From Flavobacterium terrigena (GTDB lineage Bacteria; Bacteroidota; Bacteroidia; Flavobacteriales; Flavobacteriaceae): 64,000 nucleotides of DNA. Both the position numbers and the translations under genes were made by a program. Below, piece after piece: positions 9,316 through 18,345 of the stretch. The notes below the pieces were generated by a model. The model was not told the origin of the DNA. It worked only from the letters and a program-made list of their open reading frames with translations, and did not search any database. Position 1 is the stretch's first letter. Every line of letters starts with the position of its first letter. The DNA lies in NCBI RefSeq assembly GCF_900108955.1, contig NZ_FNYA01000003.1:186001-250000 (forward strand). The letters run 5' to 3'.

Positions 9316-9759
9316 GCTTAAATACGCATTATAATATTTTTCATCATTGGTCACTTCTTCGGCTAGCCAATTTGGTTTTTCAAAAAATTCATTTGCATCC
9401 GAAAGTTCTATTTCTGCCATCACTAAACCTTTGTTTTCGCCTTCAAAAATATCCACTTCAAATGTGTGATTTCCTTTTGGAATTAAATAGCGAGTTTTAT
9501 CAATTACGCCTGTTTCGCATAAATTTAGTAAGGCTTCGGCTTCCTGCAAATCAATTTCTTTTTCCCATTCAAAACGCGTGGTTCCAGTTTCATCACCTTT
9601 TCCTTTAATGGTAATAAATCCTTTATCGTCTTTGATTCGAATTCTGACTGTTCGTTCTGGTGCCGAATTCAAATAACCTTGAGCGATTTTTTGAGCTTGA
9701 GTAGCTTCCGCGATAAAGTCTAACGAATGCACTAAAAATTTGCGTTCAATTTCTTGCAT
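9292..9759 (-). CDS. CYTH-domain triphosphatase-like protein
   Basis: 155 residues from the ATG at 9759 (MQEIERKFLV). The frame stays open upstream to 9849, but that would leave no room for a promoter opposite dinB. The start motif EIERKFLV is the ExExK signature of CYTH tunnel enzymes. Further on are TVRIRIKDDKGFITIKGKG and FEVDIFEGENKGLVMAEIEL, which supply the basic and acidic residues lining the tunnel. Bacterial single-domain CYTH proteins often hydrolyse inorganic triphosphate, but class IV adenylate cyclase and other activities exist in the fold, so the substrate is open. Divergent from dinB. Confidence 0.87.
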   Translation of the reverse strand: MQEIERKFLVHSLDFIAEATQAQKIAQGYLNSAPERTVRIRIKDDKGFITIKGKGDETGTTRFEWEKEIDLQEAEALLNLCETGVIDKTRYLIPKGNHTFEVDIFEGENKGLVMAEIELSDANEFFEKPNWLAEEVTNDEKYYNAYLSKKPFTTW

Positions 9760-9850
9760 AATTTTCAAAATATTAAGAATCAAAATAACGAAAAAAATTA
9801 AAATAAATATCTGTTTTGATTGATTAAAATTTCTGTAATTTGTATTCACT

Positions 9851-10927
9851 ATGGAAACCTTACAACGAAAAATAATTCACATTGATATGGATGCCTTTTA
9901 CGCATCTGTAGAGCAATTGGACAATCCTGATTTAAAAGGAAAACCAATTGCTGTGGGTGGAAATGAAGTTCGTGGTGTGGTGAGTGCTGCCAGTTATGAA
10001 GCACGAAAATTTGGAGTCAGAAGTGCGATGAGTGGAGCACAAGCAGCTCGTTTATGTGCTGATCTAATTTTTGTGAAACCCAATTTTAAACGTTATACAG
10101 AAGTTTCAAAACAAATTCGAAAAATATTTCATGAGTATACCGATTTGGTAGAACCACTTTCGTTAGATGAAGCGTATTTAGATGTTACGGAAAATAAAAA
10201 AGGAAATCCGAGTGCGACATTAATTGCGAAAGAAATTCGTCAAAAAATATTTGAAGTAACAGGTTTAACCGCTTCGGCTGGAATTTCCATAAATAAATTT
10301 GTAGCGAAAATTGCGAGTGATTTCAACAAACCAAACGGACAAAAAACGGTCAATCCGGATGAGGTGGAAGCATTTATTGAAGTTTTAGATGTGAAAAAAT
10401 TCTACGGAATTGGTAAAGTCACGGCCGAAAAAATGTATCAATTAGGTATTTATACAGGAACAGATTTAAAAACCAAATCGTTAGAATACCTAGAAAAACA
10501 TTTCGGGAACAGCGGAAAATCATACTATAATTTATCTCGAGGCATTAGTTTTAGTCAAGTCAAACCGAATCGAGAAATGAAATCTGTTGGTGCGGAACGC
10601 ACCTTTAATAAAAATTTGTCTTCCGAAATTTACATGGAAGAACGCTTAAAAAACATCGCAGAAGAAATTGAACGTCGTATCAAAAAACACAAAATAGCGG
10701 GAAAAACGGTTACGTTAAAAATAAAATATTCCGATTTCTCACAACAAACTCGAAGTAAAACTTTACAATATTTTATTTCCGATAAAGGTTTGATTTTCGA
10801 AACCGCAAAAGAATTATTGTATCAAGAAAAATTGAAAGATTCCGTACGATTATTAGGCATTTCCTTAAACAATTTAAACACGCATCAGAAAAAATTTGTG
10901 GTTTATCAATTGAAGTTTGAGTTTTAA
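9851..10927 (+). CDS. dinB: DNA polymerase IV (Y-family translesion polymerase)
   Basis: 358 residues. Catalytic acidic residues are visible in HIDMDAFYASVEQ (Asp12) and PLSLDEAYLD (Asp106, Glu107). The fingers motif YEARKFGVRSAMSG and thumb helix-hairpin-helix motif FYGIGKVTAEKM are also present. The little-finger domain occupies about 240-358 and includes SVGAERTF. It copies damaged templates with low fidelity. The C-terminus ends in VVYQLKFEF without an evident QLxLF clamp-binding motif. The gene is divergent from the CYTH gene, and no LexA-like operator was recognised in the 91 bp between their starts. Confidence 0.95.
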   Translation: METLQRKIIHIDMDAFYASVEQLDNPDLKGKPIAVGGNEVRGVVSAASYEARKFGVRSAMSGAQAARLCADLIFVKPNFKRYTEVSKQIRKIFHEYTDLVEPLSLDEAYLDVTENKKGNPSATLIAKEIRQKIFEVTGLTASAGISINKFVAKIASDFNKPNGQKTVNPDEVEAFIEVLDVKKFYGIGKVTAEKMYQLGIYTGTDLKTKSLEYLEKHFGNSGKSYYNLSRGISFSQVKPNREMKSVGAERTFNKNLSSEIYMEERLKNIAEEIERRIKKHKIAGKTVTLKIKYSDFSQQTRSKTLQYFISDKGLIFETAKELLYQEKLKDSVRLLGISLNNLNTHQKKFVVYQLKFEF

Positions 10928-10944
10928 ATTATTGATAAATTTCG

Positions 10945-10952
10945 TATATTTG
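10945..10952 (+). promoter_or_regulatory. -7 box (TATATTTG) for the toxin-antitoxin pair
   Basis: TATATTTG fits TANNTTTG and lies 20 bp upstream of the antitoxin ATG at 10972. No well-spaced TTG -33 box is evident. Confidence 0.4.
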
Positions 10953-10971
10953 TTTTCAGATTTTTAAAATT

Positions 10972-11199
10972 ATGGATAGTTTACAATTAAATATTAATTT
11001 AAGTTTTCAGCAGTTATTAGAAGTTGTAAAACAATTATCTCCAGCTGAAAAATTACAACTTAATGATGCCATTTGGGATGAAGCATCTGAAATTCCTGTG
11101 GAACATCAAAAAATAGTTTTAGAAAGAAAACAAAAATCCAAAGTAGATCCTTCAAGAATGTTAGATTGGGAAGCTGCCTTAAAAAAGTTAAAATCTTGA
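10972..11199 (+). CDS. Addiction-module antitoxin (small ParE/RelE-partner type)
   Basis: 75 residues, acidic/amphipathic. The central [15 protein letters not shown] is the repeated signature of the addiction-module component family, and the charged tail ends in DWEAALKKLKS. Such proteins bind and neutralise a ParE/RelE-like toxin encoded immediately downstream. Its TGA stop overlaps the toxin ATG by one base (TGATG), the classic coupled arrangement. The family assignment rests on size, motif and context. Because the toxin frame is broken, the antitoxin may be an orphan unless frameshifting occurs. Confidence 0.75.
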   Translation: MDSLQLNINLSFQQLLEVVKQLSPAEKLQLNDAIWDEASEIPVEHQKIVLERKQKSKVDPSRMLDWEAALKKLKS

Positions 11200-11509
11200 T
11201 GCAGAAATTTTCAATTAAAATTGATGTTGAAGCACTTGAAGATATTCAAAAAACTACCGATTGGTATAATTCAGTTAAAAATGGATTAGGAGTCAAATTT
11301 CAAAAACAAGTTATTTCTCAAATTTCAAAGTTAATAAAAACCCATACTTATTCACTATTAAGTATGAAAATGTGAGATGTTTTTTAATTTCAAAATTTCC
11401 TTTTTTAGTGCATTATAGTCTTGATGAAGAAAACTTTGTAATTGAAATTTCTGCGATTTTTCATACAAGTCGAAATCCTCAAATTTGGTTAGAAAGAAAG
11501 AAAAAATAA
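11199..11509 (+). pseudogene. ParE/RelE-like toxin gene with a -1 frameshift
   Basis: The frame from ATG 11199 (MQKFSIKIDVEALEDIQ, then TTDWYN) runs to TGA at 11375, about 58 residues. The rest of a ParE/RelE toxin continues one frame back from the A-run near 11337: NPYLFTIKYENVRCFLI, then VHYSLDEE, VIEISAIFHTSRNP and a stop at 11509. Joining the frames gives about 103 residues, the normal length for this toxin family. The break is at ATA-AAA-ACC, where five A residues stand in place of the six needed for a continuous frame. A ribosome slipping -1 on A-AAA would also produce the full toxin. It could therefore be a true pseudogene, a sequencing error in a homopolymer, or a frameshift-controlled toxin. 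Confidence 0.8.
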
Positions 11510-11557
11510 TTTCACTTCATTGGCAAAAATAAATACATAATTTAGTTTAATTTCCTT

Positions 11558-11565
11558 TACCTTTG
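11558..11565 (+). promoter_or_regulatory. -7 box (TACCTTTG) upstream of lepA
   Basis: TACCTTTG fits TANNTTTG and ends 99 bp before the lepA ATG, giving a leader of roughly 90 nt that contains a 7-bp tandem repeat. No properly spaced TTG was found. Confidence 0.4.
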
Positions 11566-11626
11566 CAGATTATAACGTAAGTAAAAGAACATTTTAAATT
11601 TGAAAATAAGGTTTGTTGAAGAACGA

Positions 11627-11654
11627 ATTTTGAGTTTTGAGTTTTGAATTTTGA
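11627..11654. repeat. Four tandem 7-bp units (A/G)TTTTGA in the lepA leader
   Basis: ATTTTGA, GTTTTGA, GTTTTGA and ATTTTGA lie head to tail and end 10 bp before the lepA start codon at 11665. One TTG in the array (11644) is in frame with lepA. Copy-number change would alter leader length by 7 nt. Confidence 0.8.
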
Positions 11655-11664
11655 AAGAGAACAA

Positions 11665-13461
11665 ATGAAACACATTAGAAATTTTTGCATTATTGCACAT
11701 ATTGATCACGGGAAAAGCACATTAGCCGATAGACTTTTAGGCGCAACACAAACTGTAACTGCCAGAGAAGAAAAAGCACAATTATTGGATAATATGGATT
11801 TGGAGCGCGAACGTGGAATTACCATTAAAAGTCATGCGATTCAAATGGAATATACATACCAAGGTCAAGAATATATTTTAAACTTAATTGACACTCCAGG
11901 ACACGTAGATTTTTCTTATGAAGTTTCTCGTAGTATTGCCGCTTGTGAAGGAGCGTTACTAATTGTGGATGCTGCTCAAAGTATTCAAGCACAAACGATT
12001 TCAAATTTATATTTGGCTTTAGATAACGATTTGGAAATTATTCCAGTTTTAAATAAAGTCGATTTACCTTCTGCCAATCCGGAAGAAGTTTCAGACGATA
12101 TTATCGATTTATTAGGTTGTAAATTAGAAGACATTATTCACGCTTCTGGTAAAACAGGTTTTGGTGTGGAAAATATTTTAGCAGCCATTATTGAAAAAAT
12201 TCCTCATCCAAAAGGAAATAAAGACGAACCCTTACAAGCCTTAATTTTCGATTCGCACTACAATCCTTTTAGAGGAATTGAAGTAATTTTCCGTGTGGTA
12301 AACGGTGAAATTAGAAAAGGTCAGAAGATTAAATTCATGGCAACTGGTAAAGAATATTTTGCCGATGAAGTTGGGACATTAAAATTAAATCAAGTTCCAA
12401 AAAATGTCATTTCAACAGGAGATGTTGGCTATTTAATTTCTGGTATTAAAGAAGCAAAAGAAGTAAAAGTTGGAGATACCGTTACAGACGCGAAAGAACC
12501 AACAACCAATATGATTACAGGTTTCGAAGACGTAAAACCAATGGTATTCGCTGGAATTTATCCAGTTGATACAGAAGATTACGAAGATTTACGTTCTTCA
12601 ATGGAAAAATTACAATTGAACGATGCGTCGTTAGTGTTTTTACCAGAAAGTTCTGCCGCTTTAGGTTTTGGTTTCCGATGTGGATTCTTAGGAATGTTAC
12701 ACATGGAAATTATCCAAGAACGTTTAGAGCGTGAGTTCGATATGACAGTTATCACAACAGTTCCTAACGTTTCGTACTTGGCTTACACGAAAAAAGAACC
12801 AGAAGTTGGTTTCGTAATTAACAATCCTTCAGACTTACCTGAACCAAGTAAATTAGACCGAGTAGAAGAACCATATATTAAAGCAACTATCATTACAAAA
12901 GCAGATTATGTAGGAAACGTAATGAGTTTATGTATTGAAAAACGTGGTTTAATTACCAATCAAACGTATTTAACTACGGAAAGAGTAGAATTAAATTTCG
13001 ATATGCCTTTGGCGGAAATTGTATTCGATTTTTATGACCGATTAAAAACGGTTTCTAAAGGATATGCTTCTTTCGATTATCATCCAATTGGAATGAGAAC
13101 ATCTAAATTAGTTCGTTTAGATGTGTTATTAAATGCGACTTCAGTTGATGCACTTTCAGCATTAATTCACGAAGATAACGCGTATAACATCGGTAAAAAA
13201 ATGTGTGAAAAACTGCGTGAGTTAATCCCACGTCAGCAATTTGATATTCCTATTCAGGCGGCAATTGGTGCTAAAATCATTGCTCGTGAAACCATAAAAG
13301 CACTTCGTAAAGATGTAACCGCTAAATGTTATGGAGGAGATATTTCTCGTAAACGTAAACTTTTAGAAAAACAGAAAAAAGGTAAAAAACGTATGCGACA
13401 AGTAGGAAATGTTGAAATCCCTCAAGAAGCATTTATGGCCGTTTTAAAACTAAACGATTAA
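11665..13461 (+). CDS. lepA: Elongation factor 4 (LepA GTPase)
   Basis: 598 residues from the ATG at 11665 ([19 protein letters not shown]). A TTG at 11644 is also in frame, but the ATG gives the family length. G motifs: AHIDHGKST (G1), RGITIKSH (G2), DTPGHVDF (G3), NKVDLPSA (G4). The order is GTPase, domain II, then EF-G-like III and V domains ([20 protein letters not shown]) and the LepA-specific C-terminal domain with [20 protein letters not shown]. It binds the ribosome and acts in back-translocation or initiation quality control. Transcribed alone; the leader carries a 7-bp repeat array. Confidence 0.97.
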   Translation: MKHIRNFCIIAHIDHGKSTLADRLLGATQTVTAREEKAQLLDNMDLERERGITIKSHAIQMEYTYQGQEYILNLIDTPGHVDFSYEVSRSIAACEGALLIVDAAQSIQAQTISNLYLALDNDLEIIPVLNKVDLPSANPEEVSDDIIDLLGCKLEDIIHASGKTGFGVENILAAIIEKIPHPKGNKDEPLQALIFDSHYNPFRGIEVIFRVVNGEIRKGQKIKFMATGKEYFADEVGTLKLNQVPKNVISTGDVGYLISGIKEAKEVKVGDTVTDAKEPTTNMITGFEDVKPMVFAGIYPVDTEDYEDLRSSMEKLQLNDASLVFLPESSAALGFGFRCGFLGMLHMEIIQERLEREFDMTVITTVPNVSYLAYTKKEPEVGFVINNPSDLPEPSKLDRVEEPYIKATIITKADYVGNVMSLCIEKRGLITNQTYLTTERVELNFDMPLAEIVFDFYDRLKTVSKGYASFDYHPIGMRTSKLVRLDVLLNATSVDALSALIHEDNAYNIGKKMCEKLRELIPRQQFDIPIQAAIGAKIIARETIKALRKDVTAKCYGGDISRKRKLLEKQKKGKKRMRQVGNVEIPQEAFMAVLKLND

Positions 13462-13583
13462 GAAATAAACAAACATTTATTTAACATGATTCGTATAAAA
13501 ATTTATTTTTTTACGAATCATTGTCATCTAAAATGGATTTTATTAAATTTATAAAGAATAAGCATCTTACCCAAGAAATGATT

Positions 13584-16500
13584 ATGAAAAGGATACTATA
13601 CATTTTGTTGCTGTTTTCGGTAACTTCATTTTCGCAGACCATTACAGTTGATAATACAACTAATTCTCCAGCAGATTTAGTGAATTTATTATTACAAAAT
13701 TCTTGTGTTGAAGTTTCAAACATTTCAATTTCTTCTAATCAATCGGTTGGTTATTTCAATAGAAATGGTTCAAGTTTTCCAATCAATGAGGGTATTATTT
13801 TAAGAAGTGGAAACATTTTAGACACGCAAGGTCTGTATACAGGTTCAAATATGGGATCAACTACTACTGGTGGTGGAACAGATGCCTTTTTGCAAAACTT
13901 AAGTAATACAAGTAGTGGCACTACAGCTCCATTAACAGACTTGTCATTTTTACAATTTGATTTTACACCTATTTCATCTTCTTTTAATTTCGATTTTTTA
14001 TTTGCTTCAAATGATTATGGGCAATTTCAATGTTTATCAAACGATATTTTTGCTATTGAATTGACAGATTTGCTTACAAATACAACTACAAATATTGCTG
14101 TTATTCCTTCAACAAGTAACCCAATATCTATAAAATATATTAAAAACGCTAGTTATAATAATACGTGTAGTTCAACCAATCCTGAATTATTTTCAGTTTA
14201 TAATGTTACTAATCCTGCTGCCTCGACTTTAAATATGCGAGGTCATTCAGTTGTTTTGAACGCTTCGGGAACTACAATTCCAAATAACCCATACCGTTTA
14301 AAAATGGTAATTGCAGACTACATAAATTTTAATTATGATTCTGCCGTATTCATTTCACGTGGAAGTTTTGCAAATGCAGTCAATTTAGGTCCAGACCAAA
14401 TAATTTGTTCGGGTGACACAGCTGTTTTGGAAGTACTATTAGACAATACTTACAATTACCAATGGTTTCAAGATGGCAATCCAGTTGGTGGAAACACTTC
14501 TACTTTTACAGTAAATGGTCCAGGAACTTATACAGTTGAAATCACTAAAGGTTCTTGTTTTTTAACGGATACTATTGTTTTTAATGACTTACCAGTTTCT
14601 AACCCTATACATTTGCAAACTTGTAATACGGGAGCAGCTAGTTATACTTTCGATTTAACAACTAACAACGAAGCACAATTAGGAATTGACGATGCTACTT
14701 ATAATTTGTTTTACTATACTTCAATGGCAGATGTTGTTGCAAATAATTCAATAGCCGTTCCTACAAGTTTTTCAACTCCTGCTGGACAAACTATTTTTGT
14801 GAAAATTTTTAATACTATTACGAATCAATTTTGTGACGCAGTTTATCAATTTGATTTGTTGATTAATGCAACAGTAAATGCTACACAACCCATAGATGTT
14901 GAACTTTGTGAAACTCCAGGAAGTACTTTTTATTTGTTATCAAATTTAAACGCAGAAGTTTTAAGTGGTCAATCAGGTTATACGGTTTTGTATTATAATT
15001 TACAAGCCGATGCAGTGGCTGGAAATGGAGCTACAATTACACAAGTTGATATTCCAAATGGGGCAACAACGGTTACGGTTTGGATTAGAATGCAAGACAG
15101 TGCCAATTCAGCTTGTTTTGATGTTACAAGTGTAAATATTATTGTAAATCCGTTACCACCAGTTGATGAATTAGCAGATGTTGTGGAATGTAGTAGTTAT
15201 GTTTTACCTCCACTAGTCAACGGTAATTATTTTACAGGTCCAAACGGATCAGGTACGCCATTATTTGCTGGTGATATTATTGATGAAGGTACAACTTATT
15301 ATATTTATAACGGACTAGATGCTAATGGTTGTTTTAATGAATCAACTTTTAATGCAACATTTATCGATGAATATGAATTAAACTTAGATAATTGTGGTTC
15401 ATTTACAATTCCAGGGCCGCCATATAACATTGGTGCTTTTTATACCGCAGCTGGTGGACCAACAGGATCTGGAACATTAATTCCACAAGGAACAATTTTC
15501 ACAAACACAACTGCATCAACAATTGTACAAACCGTTTTTTATTATGCTGAAGTAAATAACGTGTTTTGTAGAGATCAACAGTTTGATATCAATATTCATC
15601 CGGTTCCATTAGTAGACGATCCTGCTGATGTGATTGCTTGTGACTCTTATATTTTGCCTTCTTTAACAAATGGTTCTTATAATACTTCATCAGATGGGAC
15701 TGGTATTACATTGAATCCTGGAGATGTAATAAGTGTAATTAATCCAAATTTCCCTAGAACTTACTATGTTGTTAATTCTATAGCTCACACTAATAGTGAT
15801 GGCACTTCAGGATCATGTTCTGATTTTAATGGTTTTGTAGTTAATCTTGTTGATACTACTCAGTTCACTACTGTTTCAGGTTGTGAAAGTTATACGTTAC
15901 CAGCAATAACTTTTGGAGGATATTATACTGCTCCAATGGGTGGAGGAACTCCAATTACAAATTTTACTATTACTACATCTCAAATTGTTTATTATTTTGC
16001 TAATACTACGTTATTACCAAACTGTACAGATAATTTAAATTATGATATTACCATTAATCCATTACCAAATGTAGACACTTTGCCAGGTGGTACATTTTGT
16101 GGTGAATACATTTTGCCGCCACTGACTAACGGAAATTATTATACTTTATCAGGTGGACCAAATGTAATTGGACAAATCGCATTAAATGCGAATCAAATAA
16201 TAGATTTAACAGGTGATAATTTAGCGCCAGGAACATATTATATTTATAATCAGGCAACCTATAACAATCCAAGCGGAATATCAACTTGTTCTAATGAAAC
16301 TAGTTTCACAATAAACATCACTCCTTTTCCAGGTTTAGAACAATATATAAATACAATTGAGTGTTCTCCATACACGATACCTGCTCCAACTGTAGGGCAA
16401 GTTTATACCGAACCAAACGGTCCGAATGGAATAGGAACAATTGTTAATCCAAGTACAACTTACAATTCAACACAAACATTTTATTTGTATTATGTTGACC

Positions 16501-17870
16501 CAACAACAGGTTGTAAGATTGATAAAAAATTCACAAAAATTTTTAAAGGAATCAATTTGCCGATTATAGCAGATATTAAAGCTTGTGACACATTTACTTT
16601 AGATACTTTAATTCCAGATCCACTTACACATTTGCCTCCAGAGCCTGAAATTAATTATACAATTGAATATCATTTAGATACTCCAAACGGACCTGTTGTT
16701 TTACCTAGTTTTGTTTTTGATATTACAAACGCTATAACTCCAAGAACAATTTGGTTAACCGCTGTAAACTCTGATGGATATTTGATAAATTGCCCAGAAG
16801 TTAGATCTTTCACTATAACTGTTTCGGAAACACCAGTAATTACTCCAATCGTTTTTCCTGCTGAAAGTTGCGGGACTTATGTGTTGCCAACATTACCAAC
16901 TGTAGGTTATACTATTGGCTATTTTTCACAACCAAATGGAGTAGGACCAATTACGAATTTAAATATTATAAACAATACAGGTGCGCCTGGAAATCCACCA
17001 GCAGAATCTTTAGATTTTACTTATTACGTGTATGCAATGGCTACAAATAATCCTGATTGTCATGACGAACAAGCTTTTTCTTTTACGGTTCATCCTTTGT
17101 TAGATTTGACTTTACAAGGCGGAATTATTTGTGTAGATCCTATAACGAATACTGCAATTGATACTCATACTATTCATACTGGATTAAATCCTGCACTGTT
17201 CAATGTAAACTGGTATTTAAATGGAACCTTAATGGGAACAGGAGTAAGTTATACGGCATCTCAAGCGGGAGTTTATGACGTTGAATTTGTAAAATTAACT
17301 CCAGATGTTGGTACAGATTGTAATTATAGAGATACAACAGTTACGATAATTGCATCGAGTCCAGCTATAGCAAGTTTTACAGTGAGTCAAGAGTTTGATA
17401 CAGATAACACTTTTATTACAGTTAATATTTCTGCTGGAAGTTTAGGTAATTATTTATTCCAATTGGAATATCCAGATGGAACTACAAGTGCTTTTCAAGC
17501 GAGTAATGTATTTAACAATTTAGAACCAGGTGAATATTTTGTCAATATTTATGATACGTTAGGAAATTGTTCTCCAACTCAAGTTGGACCGATTTACATC
17601 ATAAATTATCCAAATTATTTTACTCCAAATGGCGATGGTGTCCACGATACCTGGAATATTCTCGATTTAGAGAAACAACCAAATAGTGTCATTTCTATTT
17701 TTGATAGATATGGAAAACTATTAAAGCAAATCACTCCGGCTGGAATAGGTTGGGACGGAAAATACAATGGAAAAGACATGCCGTCTTCAGATTATTGGTT
17801 CACAGTTGAGTATATATCGCAGAGCAATCAAAAAGGTATTTTCAAATCGCATTTTAGTTTGAAGAGATAA
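13584..17870 (+). CDS. Giant secreted protein with choice-of-anchor L domain and T9SS type-B sorting domain
   Basis: 1428 residues from ATG 13584 (MKRILYILLLFSVTSFSQ signal peptide); the frame is open upstream to 13521. Residues about 20-260 form a choice-of-anchor L-type domain (ISSNQSVGYFNRNGSSFPIN, then EGIILRSGN). Ig-like material follows (YQWFQDGNPVGGNTSTFTV). A long region then holds about eight repeats of roughly 70-85 residues with the pattern C-x-x-Y-x-L-P ... G-x-Y-x-T/P-x-G-x-G (for example ECSSYVLPPLVNGNYF and GCESYTLPAITFGGYY). The C-terminus (NYFTPNGDGVHDTWNI ... IFDRYGKLL) is the gliding-motility-associated CHU_C/type-B sorting domain, which directs export by T9SS and surface or SprF-dependent handling. 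An adhesin or surface filament role is inferred. Convergent with the kinase/regulator operon. Confidence 0.88.
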   Translation: MKRILYILLLFSVTSFSQTITVDNTTNSPADLVNLLLQNSCVEVSNISISSNQSVGYFNRNGSSFPINEGIILRSGNILDTQGLYTGSNMGSTTTGGGTDAFLQNLSNTSSGTTAPLTDLSFLQFDFTPISSSFNFDFLFASNDYGQFQCLSNDIFAIELTDLLTNTTTNIAVIPSTSNPISIKYIKNASYNNTCSSTNPELFSVYNVTNPAASTLNMRGHSVVLNASGTTIPNNPYRLKMVIADYINFNYDSAVFISRGSFANAVNLGPDQIICSGDTAVLEVLLDNTYNYQWFQDGNPVGGNTSTFTVNGPGTYTVEITKGSCFLTDTIVFNDLPVSNPIHLQTCNTGAASYTFDLTTNNEAQLGIDDATYNLFYYTSMADVVANNSIAVPTSFSTPAGQTIFVKIFNTITNQFCDAVYQFDLLINATVNATQPIDVELCETPGSTFYLLSNLNAEVLSGQSGYTVLYYNLQADAVAGNGATITQVDIPNGATTVTVWIRMQDSANSACFDVTSVNIIVNPLPPVDELADVVECSSYVLPPLVNGNYFTGPNGSGTPLFAGDIIDEGTTYYIYNGLDANGCFNESTFNATFIDEYELNLDNCGSFTIPGPPYNIGAFYTAAGGPTGSGTLIPQGTIFTNTTASTIVQTVFYYAEVNNVFCRDQQFDINIHPVPLVDDPADVIACDSYILPSLTNGSYNTSSDGTGITLNPGDVISVINPNFPRTYYVVNSIAHTNSDGTSGSCSDFNGFVVNLVDTTQFTTVSGCESYTLPAITFGGYYTAPMGGGTPITNFTITTSQIVYYFANTTLLPNCTDNLNYDITINPLPNVDTLPGGTFCGEYILPPLTNGNYYTLSGGPNVIGQIALNANQIIDLTGDNLAPGTYYIYNQATYNNPSGISTCSNETSFTINITPFPGLEQYINTIECSPYTIPAPTVGQVYTEPNGPNGIGTIVNPSTTYNSTQTFYLYYVDPTTGCKIDKKFTKIFKGINLPIIADIKACDTFTLDTLIPDPLTHLPPEPEINYTIEYHLDTPNGPVVLPSFVFDITNAITPRTIWLTAVNSDGYLINCPEVRSFTITVSETPVITPIVFPAESCGTYVLPTLPTVGYTIGYFSQPNGVGPITNLNIINNTGAPGNPPAESLDFTYYVYAMATNNPDCHDEQAFSFTVHPLLDLTLQGGIICVDPITNTAIDTHTIHTGLNPALFNVNWYLNGTLMGTGVSYTASQAGVYDVEFVKLTPDVGTDCNYRDTTVTIIASSPAIASFTVSQEFDTDNTFITVNISAGSLGNYLFQLEYPDGTTSAFQASNVFNNLEPGEYFVNIYDTLGNCSPTQVGPIYIINYPNYFTPNGDGVHDTWNILDLEKQPNSVISIFDRYGKLLKQITPAGIGWDGKYNGKDMPSSDYWFTVEYISQSNQKGIFKSHFSLKR

Positions 17871-17875
17871 CAAAT

Positions 17876-17912
17876 AAAAATCCCAAATTCAGTAAGTGAA
17901 TTTGGGATTTTT
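17876..17912. terminator. Bidirectional terminator between the T9SS protein and the response regulator
   Basis: AATCCCAAATTC (17879-17890) pairs with GAATTTGGGATT (17898-17909). Outer A/T runs extend the stem, so it can serve both convergent units. The same stem recurs at 19967-20004. Confidence 0.9.
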
Positions 17913-17940
17913 TTGTTTCATAATATTTACATTTATCAAA

Positions 17941-18345
17941 TTAAAAATAATCTATAATACTTATTATTTCTTTAAACTGACTTAACGATAGCGGTTTACT
18001 AAACAACTTTTTTACATAGCAATTTTCATTAGCCCTTTTTAAATCGTTTGGGTCTAATGAAGAAGATAGCATAAAAATTTGTGTTTTCTTTTTTAAATCC
18101 TCTGGGAGAGCATCATATTTTGCAAGAAATTCGAAGCCATCCATTTGAGGCATTTTTATATCTAGTAAAATGATTAATTGATCTTTACTAGTATAGTTAA
18201 ATTTATAGAGCCAATCCATTCCTTCTTTTCCATCACTAACTACATTAAATTGAAAATCATCAAAAGTGTTTTTTAGCAATTTTGTTGTAATAAGTTGGTC
18301 AATTAAATTGTCCTCTATAAGTAAAAAGGCAGCATTAGTTTCCAT
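17941..18345 (-). CDS. Single-domain response regulator (Rcp1/CheY-like)
   Basis: 134 residues from the ATG at 18345 (METNAAFLLIEDNLIDQLI). The frame is open to 18417, but the longer form would sit within the kinase gene and lacks receiver homology. Acidic pocket Glu11/Asp12, phospho-acceptor Asp62 in IILLDIKMPQMDGFEF, and the conserved Lys in LFSKPLS define a complete receiver. There is no output domain, so it should act by protein-protein contact or in a phosphorelay. Its start overlaps the 3' end of the kinase gene by 11 bp, so the two are cotranscribed and probably cognate. Confidence 0.9.
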   Translation of the reverse strand: METNAAFLLIEDNLIDQLITTKLLKNTFDDFQFNVVSDGKEGMDWLYKFNYTSKDQLIILLDIKMPQMDGFEFLAKYDALPEDLKKKTQIFMLSSSLDPNDLKRANENCYVKKLFSKPLSLSQFKEIISIIDYF

